A stretch of 15,550 bases of DNA from Bacteroidales bacterium (GCA_023229525.1 JALNZC010000064.1:1-15550); one strand, 5' to 3'; shown: positions 7,501 through 14,040, counted from the stretch's first letter. The notes: generated by a model from the letters alone, not told the origin. Program-made: numbers and translations.

Positions 7501-9046
7501 CTGTAATGGTTACGGGAGTTGTAGGATCTGAGTAACATGTATCCACGCCAACAACGGCAACAGTGGTACGGCGATAAAGGGTTGTTTCAGTAAGGGCGGC
7601 GGCAAATGGATAACCTGTTCCGGTTTGTAACGGATCCACGGTCCAATCCGTCGATGGTGGAACATTTTTTTCCCAGATATAGGAAATAATAGCACCCGGA
7701 CTGGTCACGGTAGATCCCGTCAGATTTGCAGGGGTAGTATTGTAACAAATGGTCTGGGACGTCTCAATAGTACCGGATGAAATGACGGGTTGCACAATAA
7801 TTGTCACAATATTAGTTGGAAATTCTGATTGGCATGGAATTAAACCGATAGTAGAAACAGTAAAACGACGATACATGGTCGTTTGGGTCAATTCGGTAAC
7901 GCCAAAATCAAAGCCTGCCCCTGTTTGTGCAGGAACTGCAGGGCCCCAGTTAATACCGTCTGTGCTGCTTTCCCAGGCATAGGTGATAGTGCCATCACCG
8001 GTTCCATCTAATAATGATGTCAGGGGTGCAGGTACAGTGCCGTTGCAGATGGTTTGGTTCTGAGCTATTTCACCGGCGGTCGGGATGGACTGAACGGTGA
8101 TTTCAAGAGGATCAGTAGCTGCAGAAGTACAGTTGGTCACAGAAAAACGATGATATCTTGTCGTTTGAGTCAATCCTGTGGTGAAAGAGAGATTTTGACC
8201 TATTTCTCCGACAATTGGCGTCCAGATTGTAAAGGGAGAAACAGTTGATTCCCATATGTATGAAGTACCTTCAGGTGAACCGTTCAATGTTGCAGGAATA
8301 GCGCCATAGCAAATGGTTTGGGCTGGTTCAATTGTACCGGCCAATGGCGGCGCTTGAACCGTAATAGTTACTACATTAGAATACTCAGCGGGTATGGTTA
8401 AACAATAGTCAAGCCAAGCCCTAACCCGGTAATAAGTAGTAACAGGTAAAGGAGTAGAAATCACAAGGTCAGGAACCAGGAAAAGTGGAGGAAGTCCGAC
8501 AGCCATAGAACCGATGTCTGACCAATTAGAAAGATCTGTACTTTCCTCCCATTGATAATTAATCCAGGCAAAAGACTTAGGGGCACCAAAACGTTCACAT
8601 TGCAGAGGATCGGGCGGAATCGTATTTGGGCAAATCGTCTGGTCACCAATAGCATGACCCGCAGGGTTCAGACTATCAATAAAAACTACAGTCGTATGAC
8701 CATTCTGTGTATACCATGTTACCAGGTCAGGAGGAATGTGATACCTCACTGTCAAAAAATAAGTTCCTGCCCTATAATGCTGATTACCTATTAAAATAAC
8801 AGGATTTTTTTCTGTGGATGTGTAGTCGGGATCATTATTATTGATCCATGAATATTCAGCACTGTTGGCTTCGCATTTATCAACAACACCTCCGGCACAG
8901 GATAATTCAATGTTTTGTTGATTCTTACAAACAGGAGAGTTGCTTGTTTGCGACTGGGTTGTATACCCAAAAGCAAGCAAAAGGATTATCAAAGCCAATG
9001 GCTTTAATATCTCAATCAGCTTCAATTTTTTGTAGATTGTTTTCAT
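4592..9046 (-). CDS. Large secreted Ig-repeat protein with dockerin-like and cohesin-like modules and T9SS tail
   Basis: 1484 residues from the ATG at 9046. An in-frame ATG at 9100 would add 18 residues, but the downstream one directly precedes a normal signal peptide (MKTIYKK, then ALIILLLAFGYTTQSQ), so I choose it. Residues 35-230 are a unique region with one diverged repeat. Seven Ig-like repeats follow, each opening with QTIC at 243, 331, 431, 529, 618, 718 and 816 and containing W-x-x, TTxYRR and VTITVQ strands. Two PKD-like segments follow (about 905-1070), then a regulatory/CnaB-like sandwich (from about 1078, NVFGYVTYENDYNTG) and a dockerin-like part. Its second loop, DVNGSLTISALD from 1187, keeps ligand positions 1, 3 and 12; a GDVNGS tail starts at 1247. 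A cohesin-like module (GAMTLYLNYDQKLFDV from 1292) and a T9SS type A tail (YPNPF near 1398) close the protein. First of four same-strand genes. No enzyme domain is visible. Confidence 0.9.
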   Translation of the reverse strand: MKTIYKKLKLIEILKPLALIILLLAFGYTTQSQTSNSPVCKNQQNIELSCAGGVVDKCEANSAEYSWINNNDPDYTSTEKNPVILIGNQHYRAGTYFLTVRYHIPPDLVTWYTQNGHTTVVFIDSLNPAGHAIGDQTICPNTIPPDPLQCERFGAPKSFAWINYQWEESTDLSNWSDIGSMAVGLPPLFLVPDLVISTPLPVTTYYRVRAWLDYCLTIPAEYSNVVTITVQAPPLAGTIEPAQTICYGAIPATLNGSPEGTSYIWESTVSPFTIWTPIVGEIGQNLSFTTGLTQTTRYHRFSVTNCTSAATDPLEITVQSIPTAGEIAQNQTICNGTVPAPLTSLLDGTGDGTITYAWESSTDGINWGPAVPAQTGAGFDFGVTELTQTTMYRRFTVSTIGLIPCQSEFPTNIVTIIVQPVISSGTIETSQTICYNTTPANLTGSTVTSPGAIISYIWEKNVPPSTDWTVDPLQTGTGYPFAAALTETTLYRRTTVAVVGVDTCYSDPTTPVTITVESPPSAGEIEESQTICYGETPATLDGSTEGTSYSWEWSISPFLNWTEIIGAIGEDYSPGALTVTTKYRRWTFSGNCKSLVPTIPVEITVQSVPSAGEIAANQTICNGTTPADLTSIVAGTGDDPTPTYLWESSTDGINWVPAVPESSLEGYAFGSTVLTETTMYHRITVSTVGTKACYSQPTVPVTIIVQPVIEAGSIAAAQTICYGATPDPIIGTEILTGPGAFITYMWEYMSASTPAWTEIPGAILKDFAPPALIETTDYRRTTISIVGLDTCASIPTDPLTITVQIVPTVGSIAESQTICSGYEPDCIGPGTPGTGSGVITYLWYSSLDGINWGSAIPGETGETYCPGVLIQTTYYKRTTVSTLGTSVCTTQAFTDSVRILVTDAPNPWVEGPMELCQYNCATYTAHGFLPGDIIEWSVSGTYTTIDYFESSINICWGACTSGSVTVTVSRGNCVTSYTLPVILHAPPAPLIVGPITVNNGDTLTYYALPGDPGHLFNWTVLNGTIYSGQGTDTIQVIWNSPCLGCTGQVCVYESIPEFITCNHGSACMDVFILPDNANVFGYVTYENDYNTGVNNVRLTLRNAVDYSIVGEAVSGPNFLSNGEPGYFAFVGIPYGNYLLTADNFVSEGYSDYYGYGIWGGNNATDALIVQMSIPGPLTTPVKTLAADVNGSLTISALDALFIKLRVIESIDEYPAGDWAFVPATFTMDALNPVKDFGTTFHGLCYGDVNGSFIPTGFKAAPSMSAVEDGVVSVSVGESFTYDIRSNATADLGAMTLYLNYDQKLFDVEKVNTNLDGLQYKIENGKLVLAWADTKGISVGNGEPILSLTVKAKEMLSEATPLFSVGERSEFANSNAVVYDNFNLKMASVITAGKTFSIVNYPNPFQNTTSIVYTLPEAGQVRLVITDMFGKTVGTLVNSMQASGTHTVIVNPADLSLSQGVYLYKIEVNGTTDNYSKVNKLIYQK
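6341..8347 (-). repeat. Seven Ig-like protein repeats with a three-unit higher-order period
   Basis: The QTIC codons lie at 8320, 8056, 7756, 7462, 7195, 6895 and 6601 (first base, minus strand). Successive distances are 264, 300, 294, 267, 300 and 294 nt, so the spacing pattern 88-100-98 residues is repeated as 89-100-98. Units 1 and 4, 2 and 5, and 3 and 6 are each other's best match by eye, e.g. SSTDGINW in 2 and 5. This indicates duplication of a three-domain block. Unit 7 resembles unit 2 (SSLDGINWGSA). Confidence 0.85.
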
Positions 9047-9648
9047 AATTTTTATGTTTGTTAATAATACCAGTTTAATTTGACATTTGTTAATGTTCAT
9101 TTAATTTGGAGGAATATATATAGGGTTTGATGACTATGGTGGAGGTTCAAGTTTCAGGTATATTTTTCGACAGTTCATTTTTTTCGTGGTTTTTCTTAGT
9201 TACGAAAATAGTGTACAATTCTCAATACTATCTACCTTATATAAGATAATTTATGAGATTTGGAGTTATCCCTAAATAATTTGACCACTTTCCCGTATTA
9301 TTGTTGCTTTCTTTTATGAATTTATTTGTTTATTTAAAATCCAAAATTGAGTTCATTTATCCCGTGAAGTATTATTTTCTTCCGGAAATAAGTTACATAT
9401 TCACATATTTACGGGTTGGTTCAGACAATCAACTTCAGTAATTTTATTCACATTTATTTGTTATTCAATAAGATAAATTGTACAACATAAATTTTCAAAC
9501 AGACGCTGCGTCGTTGAAAAAATTATGCATACTTTTACCATTGTTCAATTCAAGAATTCCGCAAATGTAAAGTATTTTCCCTTATCTAAAAATATTATCA
9601 TTGTTTTGTACGCACAACTGAAAAAAAGGTTACTAAAAAGATTAAGAG
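9047..9648. other. AT-rich divergent intergenic region
   Basis: About 600 nt without a plausible gene, between the divergently transcribed 1484-residue protein and the response regulator. It must hold the promoters of both. I see no perfect TTG/TAnnTTTG pair in either direction. One TACATTTG box on the minus strand (9569-9562) lacks a partner TTG at the right distance. Two short perfect palindromes, cttatataag near 9236 and ttccggaa near 9380, could be protein-binding sites or chance. Confidence 0.5.
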
Positions 9649-10311
9649 ATGAATCCTCCCAATATACACATTAAAGTGATCATTGCCGAAGACCAGTCGA
9701 TTATTCTGCATTCCCTGGTCATTCTTGTTAAAACTTTTAAAAACATTGAAGTCATTGGAACAGCCGCTAATGGCAAGGAATTGCTGAAACTTCTGGAAGA
9801 ATCCAGACCCGATGTTATCCTGACCGACATTCAAATGCCACATCTGGATGGCATTGAAGCAACCCGGATTATCAATGAAAAAATGCCCTGGATAAAAGTC
9901 ATTGCACTATCCATGTACGATCACCCTGTTTATATTAAAAAATTACTTAAGAACGGAGCCAGGGGTTTTGTCTCTAAAAACGCATCGGAAAATGAACTTG
10001 AAAAGGCAATCAGTACGGTTTACAATGGTGACTTGTACTTCTCTGAAGGTATTTCGAAAACATTGCTAAGGGAAGTGTCGGACCAATCCGTTTTAAATGA
10101 CAATTTTAATTATAATTCCCTTACATCCCGTGAAATCCAGATCATAGAGTTGCTTGCAGATGGTTTTTATACCAGGGAAATTGCTGAAAAACTATTCGTC
10201 AGCAATAAAACAGTGGAACGTCATAAGACGAACATACTGAAAAAGCTGAATTTGCGCAATACAGCCCAACTGGTGAAAACGGCGTTACAAAAAGGCATCA
10301 TTATAAAATAA
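9649..10311 (+). CDS. Two-component response regulator, NarL/FixJ (LuxR-type HTH) family
   Basis: 220 residues, the full usual length. The receiver domain is about 7-125, with acidic pair E14/D15, phospho-acceptor D60 (DVILTDIQMP), switch residue S88 and K110 in FVSKNAS, so all phosphorylation residues are present. The LuxR-type helix-turn-helix is about 156-216: LTSREIQIIELLADG, EIAEKLFVSNKTVERHKTNI. In this family phosphorylation of D60 promotes DNA binding. No histidine kinase gene is in the window, so it is an orphan here. AAGAG lies close upstream of the ATG. It is divergent from the cohesin-gene cluster and convergent with the glycosyltransferase; control of the cluster is possible but only positional. 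Confidence 0.95.
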   Translation: MNPPNIHIKVIIAEDQSIILHSLVILVKTFKNIEVIGTAANGKELLKLLEESRPDVILTDIQMPHLDGIEATRIINEKMPWIKVIALSMYDHPVYIKKLLKNGARGFVSKNASENELEKAISTVYNGDLYFSEGISKTLLREVSDQSVLNDNFNYNSLTSREIQIIELLADGFYTREIAEKLFVSNKTVERHKTNILKKLNLRNTAQLVKTALQKGIIIK

Positions 10312-10356
10312 ATTGATTCCCTCATGATGAACATTGTTTCTGATAATACCACTGCA

Positions 10357-10379
10357 TCGGTTTTAATACCGGAGTTTTT
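10357..10379 (+). terminator. Weak hairpin plus T-run after the response regulator
   Basis: tcggt (10357-10361) pairs with accgg (10368-10372) around a TTTAAT loop, followed by AGTTTTT. It starts 46 nt past the response regulator stop and overlaps the stop codon of the convergent gene. The stem is only 5 bp with one wobble, so this is a weak candidate. Confidence 0.3.
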
Positions 10380-12189
10380 CATTTGGGTTGAATTGTCTTG
10401 AAAGGGGATTCACTTTTACATCAAGCCCCCTGGTAGTCTTCAGTTCATCTGCTTTTTGTTTTGCCGACATCAATTGCGGGTTGATCTGGAAAGCCCGGTT
10501 ATAATAATAGGAAGCGACATCAAACCGTTGTTGCCATTCATAAATTATACCCAGGTGACGATAAGCATCGGCCAATGTCGGGGCGAACTCAATGGCTTTG
10601 TTAAAAAAGTAAATCGTGGAATCCACATACCGCGATTCAGGTTTGTATGTTAGTTTTACCTCATATCCATAAGCATACCGAAACATGGCATCGCCAAAGG
10701 AAGGATGAATTATCAGCGCTTTTTTTATGGCAGACATTCCACTGGTGATCAATGCATCCTTCACTTTTACATCTTTCTCCCCTGCGGCTTTGATGATCAG
10801 GTCAGAACCGTAGTGTAACTGATTCTGCGCGCTGTTTTCACCTGTTTTGACATCTGTCGTAAAAAGGGTAAGACTGTCGACCCATGCCGTGTTTCGTTTC
10901 AGGGTGATTGCAGAGAACGGAATGCAAATCAGCAAGACAATCAGGACAATCAAAGGATTGGCTATAACCCACCGGAAGGATAAAAGCCGGTCAGGTTTGA
11001 AAGCGTTTGCGAAAATCTTTTCCAGCAGAATGATTACAATCATACAAATACCTAGTGAGGGAGCAAATAAATTCCGCTCTGCAAAAATCCCTCCGCGAAG
11101 CAAGATAAAAGCCATCATAGGAACCATGGTAATGAGGAAAAATCCAAGTCCAATGCCCATTGCTGTTCTTTTCCTGACCTGGGATACGGTATAAATCAAA
11201 ATAGCGAAAAAAAAGATTACTCCTGATATAGCCCAAATATTATCCCATCCTATCGCAGGTATCTGGTTGAAAGAATAATCATATCTTAATGGATATGGCC
11301 AGATTAACATTTTCAGGGTGAATAAAAACAGGAGGAAGGCCGTTGAAAACTTAACTGCTTCGTCCCGGTAAGGATAATTGATAATATCATCCGGGATAAT
11401 AGCGGGTACGGAACCAAGGGCAAGACGACGCTGAATAAAAAATAAAAAAACCACCAGAAGAAATGGAAAAACCTTCATGGAAATATCCGATAGTTTTCTC
11501 TTCCCGGAATAAAACAGAACGAGAGGAAGTAAAACAATCCCGGTCAAAGCGCTCTCCTTTGACAACAAAGCAAGGTAAAAAAACAACAAACTGAATATCT
11601 GATCCTTCGTTTTTTTGTGATCGGCATATTTCAATGTAAAAAATAACATAAGCATAATATTGAAAAAACTGAGCAATTCATCCCTTCCCTTAAGGTTGTC
11701 GATAACTTCGGTATGAATGGGATGGGCAGCAAATAGTAGCGTGATGAGTAAAGGAAAAATCAGATTCATCGTAGAAAATACACGGGTCAATACCAGGAAC
11801 AGTAAAAACACGGCAAGTGTAAAAAAGGCCACATTAAAGAAATGGCTGACATGGGGTGAGGCGCCAAAAAACTGATACTCGATGGCAAAAGTTACAAGTG
11901 ATAAAGGACGGTAATAACCTAATTTCATATTTGAAAAATACCAGAAATCAACAGTCATCAGTTTTGGGATGCCCGCAAATCCTTCATGGACAAACCGGTT
12001 GATGGTAATAGCGCTATAATCGTCAAGTACATAACCGTTCCTGAAACTGTTGCTATAAATGACAAATGCAAAACAGGCGATGATCAATCCCGTATATAAG
12101 TGCGTCGAAGTATACCGGAAAGCAATTTCTCTTGCCGGCTGTTTTTTACCGGTTGTCTTTTGCAGTTTTACAACGTTTTTGCTCGACAT
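10363..12189 (-). CDS. TMTC/PMT-like membrane glycosyltransferase with C-terminal TPRs
   Basis: 608 residues from the ATG at 12189. In-frame ATGs at 12222 and 12282 exist, but the latter lies inside the probable -7 box and would translate a palindromic repeat element. A basic N-terminus precedes about ten hydrophobic membrane segments. Motifs in order: VLDDYSAI (D56/D57, the loop aspartates of GT-C enzymes), YYRPLSLVTFAIEY (R94), HPIHTEVIDNLKGRDELL (about 156-173) and LLSKESALTG (about 208). This order matches the TMTC family, which uses polyprenyl-phosphate-mannose to O-mannosylate exported proteins. From about 487 to the end lie at least two or three TPR-like helical pairs (AIEFAPTLADAYRHLGIIYEW, YYYNRAFQINP), as in TMTC proteins. 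The donor and acceptor here are unknown. It could also modify lipids or surface glycans, as other bacterial GT39-like enzymes do. Confidence 0.88.
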   Translation of the reverse strand: MSSKNVVKLQKTTGKKQPAREIAFRYTSTHLYTGLIIACFAFVIYSNSFRNGYVLDDYSAITINRFVHEGFAGIPKLMTVDFWYFSNMKLGYYRPLSLVTFAIEYQFFGASPHVSHFFNVAFFTLAVFLLFLVLTRVFSTMNLIFPLLITLLFAAHPIHTEVIDNLKGRDELLSFFNIMLMLFFTLKYADHKKTKDQIFSLLFFYLALLSKESALTGIVLLPLVLFYSGKRKLSDISMKVFPFLLVVFLFFIQRRLALGSVPAIIPDDIINYPYRDEAVKFSTAFLLFLFTLKMLIWPYPLRYDYSFNQIPAIGWDNIWAISGVIFFFAILIYTVSQVRKRTAMGIGLGFFLITMVPMMAFILLRGGIFAERNLFAPSLGICMIVIILLEKIFANAFKPDRLLSFRWVIANPLIVLIVLLICIPFSAITLKRNTAWVDSLTLFTTDVKTGENSAQNQLHYGSDLIIKAAGEKDVKVKDALITSGMSAIKKALIIHPSFGDAMFRYAYGYEVKLTYKPESRYVDSTIYFFNKAIEFAPTLADAYRHLGIIYEWQQRFDVASYYYNRAFQINPQLMSAKQKADELKTTRGLDVKVNPLSRQFNPNEKLRY

Positions 12190-12224
12190 GTCGATTATAA
12201 TATTTATAATATTTGGTTTCATCT

Positions 12225-12273
12225 TACCCACCCGCTGCCCCTCCCTACCAGTAGGGAGGGGTTGGGGTGGGTA
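12225..12273. repeat. GC-rich palindromic element (REP-like), about 49 nt
   Basis: The arms tacccaccc...ccctccctac (12225-12248) and gtagggaggg...ggtgggta (12251-12273) form an 11-bp perfect inner stem with a tiny loop, plus an outer stem of about 8 bp separated by a few mismatches. Read on the minus strand it gives the peptide PPQPLPTGREG, a string I recall from many Bacteroidetes gene predictions, which suggests a dispersed intergenic repeat. Its G/C-only arms stand out against AT-rich flanks. It would form the 5' end of the glycosyltransferase transcript. Confidence 0.75.
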
Positions 12274-12279
12274 TACCTG

Positions 12280-12308
12280 CAAAATTAAAAAATATCAAGG
12301 ATTAACAA
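12280..12308 (-). promoter_or_regulatory. Bacteroidetes-type promoter for the glycosyltransferase gene
   Basis: The minus strand reads TTG (12308-12306), 18 nt, then TAATTTTG (12287-12280), matching TAnnTTTG. Transcription would start near 12273, at the edge of the palindromic element, which excludes the ATG at 12282 as start codon. The spacer is slightly shorter than the usual 19-21 nt. Confidence 0.45.
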
Positions 12309-12313
12309 TCCAT

Positions 12314-12345
12314 ATTGATATAAGGCAAAAAAAACTGTACCTTTG
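12314..12345 (+). promoter_or_regulatory. Bacteroidetes-type promoter for the 493-residue T9SS cargo gene
   Basis: ATTG at 12314-12317, a 20-nt spacer and TACCTTTG at 12338-12345 match the Bacteroidetes sigma-ABfr promoter (TTTG / TAnnTTTG) in sequence and spacing. The predicted start near 12352 gives a leader of about 95 nt. The -33 element is only 5 nt from that of the divergent promoter. Confidence 0.6.
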
Positions 12346-12393
12346 AAACCTAAAAGTTCACCGAAATCAACACAAGATCAGAACTGATAAAAA

Positions 12394-12416
12394 AAGAAAT
12401 GGTTTTGCCATTTTTT
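12394..12416 (+). promoter_or_regulatory. Hairpin with T-run in the leader of the T9SS cargo gene
   Basis: aagaaatgg (12394-12402) pairs with ccatttttt (12408-12416) around TTTTG, giving 9 bp with one G-U pair. It lies between the promoter and the ATG at 12446. It could act as a weak attenuator or a stability element. The stem is AT-rich and may be chance. Confidence 0.25.
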
Positions 12417-12445
12417 GTTGTTAATTCATTCATAAATAAATTTTT

Positions 12446-13927
12446 ATGAGAAAAAATTTATTGAATTACAAGAGAGAAAAAAGTATTTTTTTTCCCATTT
12501 TTTTATCCGGTTTTTTTATCCTTACCACAAACCTGTCGGTAATCCGGGCTGAAAATGTCATTTCGGCCGGTACAACGTTAAAGGTATTACCGGGAACGAC
12601 AATGGTTTCGGTCGGAAGTATGGTGATTAAAAGCGGGGCGACCCTTGCTAACGCCGGGACACTGATACTCAAAAACAATCTGGTCAATGAAAATTCCACA
12701 GCCAATTCCCTGGGGTCCGGCCTTGTTGAGTTGTCAGGAACAACCAATCAGGTCATCACCGGCTCCAACACTATCCAAAACTTCACGGTGAACAACACTT
12801 CAGGAATATCCAATAACGGTGAGAACCTGATCAACGGTACGATGACACTCACAACCGGGAAAGTTACACTGGGCAACCACAACTTGCTCCTTGGGTCTTC
12901 AGCCCTTTTTGCCGGTGTTCCTTCGGCCGCAGCAATGATCATTGTGACCGGCGCCGGAGAGTTGCGAAAGGAATTTCCATCAGGTTATACCGGCACTTTT
13001 AATTTCCCTGTAGGAGATACCACAGGAACGGATCAGTATTCACCCGTCACCCTTGTTTTCATCTCGGGGACATTCAACTCCGGCAATTACGTGGGCATTA
13101 CCCTGGCCAACGAAAGATACCCCGATCCCGACATCACGGGTAATTACATCAATCGTTACTGGACGATAAGTTCGTCGGGTATCACCAATTATACCTGTAA
13201 CGCTACTTTTCAGTATCTTCCGGCCGATATTACGGGGCAGGAAAACCTGATCTCCTGTACTAAGGTCAATCCATTGCCATGGGTAACCTACGCACTCACC
13301 AACACTACCACACATATGCTTTCAGCCAGCGGTATAGGGTCTTTCAGCTCTTTTACCGGAGTGAAAAGCACCACCCCTCCTGCCAACCAGGAACTGGTGA
13401 ACATCACCATTCCATCGGGTATTTCGAATTGTTACAGCGCTACCCAGGTACTCACGGTGGCAGGTAACGGGAATACCTTCATTGTTGAAAATAATGGTAG
13501 CGTGACCCTGGTAGCGGGAAACATGATTTCGATCTTACCGGGTGCCCGTGTCTTTTCGGGTGGTTACCTATACGGGTACATTACCACAAACGGCAATTAC
13601 TGCGGTACGACTCAGAATCCGCTGGTCATTAACCCGGTTAATGAAGATAAGGAAGTAGCAACCATGATTGAAGATGTTACTCCTTCTTTCTTTAAAATCT
13701 ATCCGAATCCGACGACGGATTTCATCACTCTTGAATTTACTCAACCCATTACACCTTCCGGAGCAAGGGTGGCCATCTATAATATGAATGGAAAATCAAT
13801 CCTTCAGGAGACCATCAGCGGTGAAACCAAACATCAGTTCTCCCTGGCATCACAACCGGTGGGTATTTACCTGATCCAGGTACGGTCGGATGACCGGACA
13901 GAAATTGCGAAAATCATAAAAAATTAA
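12446..13927 (+). CDS. Secreted beta-rich surface protein with T9SS type A sorting domain
   Basis: 493 residues. A long signal peptide covers about 1-35 (hydrophobic FFPIFLSGFFILTTNLSVI, then RAEN). Residues 36-160 have short beta-helix-like turns (GTTLKVLPGTTMVSVGSMVI, SGATLANAGTLILKN, LSGTTNQVITGSNTIQNFTV), common in Bacteroidetes surface proteins. Residues 165-305 form a beta-rich region (FPVGDTTG, NRYWTISSSG). Residues about 314-386 are a recognisable Bacteroidetes module (VNITIPSGISNCYSA, GSVTLVAGNMISILPGARV, GGYLYGYITTNGNYC) with two Cys that may pair. The T9SS tail is about 415-493, with IYPNPTTDF at 418-426, GIYLIQV and a Lys-rich end. It is therefore predicted to cross the inner membrane by Sec and the outer membrane by T9SS. 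The function beyond surface display is unknown. It has its own promoter upstream. Confidence 0.92.
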   Translation: MRKNLLNYKREKSIFFPIFLSGFFILTTNLSVIRAENVISAGTTLKVLPGTTMVSVGSMVIKSGATLANAGTLILKNNLVNENSTANSLGSGLVELSGTTNQVITGSNTIQNFTVNNTSGISNNGENLINGTMTLTTGKVTLGNHNLLLGSSALFAGVPSAAAMIIVTGAGELRKEFPSGYTGTFNFPVGDTTGTDQYSPVTLVFISGTFNSGNYVGITLANERYPDPDITGNYINRYWTISSSGITNYTCNATFQYLPADITGQENLISCTKVNPLPWVTYALTNTTTHMLSASGIGSFSSFTGVKSTTPPANQELVNITIPSGISNCYSATQVLTVAGNGNTFIVENNGSVTLVAGNMISILPGARVFSGGYLYGYITTNGNYCGTTQNPLVINPVNEDKEVATMIEDVTPSFFKIYPNPTTDFITLEFTQPITPSGARVAIYNMNGKSILQETISGETKHQFSLASQPVGIYLIQVRSDDRTEIAKIIKN

Positions 13928-13941
13928 AATGAATACTAATT

Positions 13942-13985
13942 ATATCAGTCATCTGATATCCTGTATCCTGTATCCTGCATCATGA
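13942..13985 (+). repeat. Hairpin and heptamer tandem repeat between two surface-protein genes
   Basis: ATATCAG (13942-13948) and CTGATAT (13953-13959) form a perfect 7-bp stem with a 4-nt loop. They run directly into ATCCTGT, ATCCTGT, ATCCTGC and ATCATGA at 13958-13985, a 7-nt tandem repeat. Heptamers of this type occur as dispersed intergenic repeats in some bacterial genomes. No T-run follows the hairpin, so I do not call it a terminator. Confidence 0.6.
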
Positions 13986-14040
13986 TGTACGATTTGAAAA
14001 ATGTTTTTGACCAAATAATTACAAATAGAAAGTATCCACT

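Noticed and set aside
6341..8347. Regularly spaced repeats that might suggest a CRISPR array or DNA-level satellite
   Set aside because: The period is 264-300 nt, the similarity is at protein level in one open frame, and there are no short identical repeats with spacers.
1..9046. A true cellulosome gene cluster
   Set aside because: No glycoside hydrolase, carbohydrate-binding module or other catalytic domain is visible; only structural modules are supported.
9047..9100. 18-residue N-terminal extension of the 1484-residue protein from the ATG at 9100
   Set aside because: The extension precedes a complete signal peptide starting at 9046 and would place extra residues before it.
9562..9569. 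TACATTTG box on the minus strand as promoter of the 1484-residue gene
   Set aside because: No TTG about 19-21 nt upstream, and the resulting leader would exceed 500 nt.
10847..11194. Antisense open frame of 115 codons inside the glycosyltransferase gene
   Set aside because: The opposite strand has clear family motifs and membrane segments over the same stretch.
13988..13996. TACGATTTG as -7 box for the FISUMP gene
   Set aside because: The spacing inside the box is three bases rather than two, and no TTG element is found at the expected distance.
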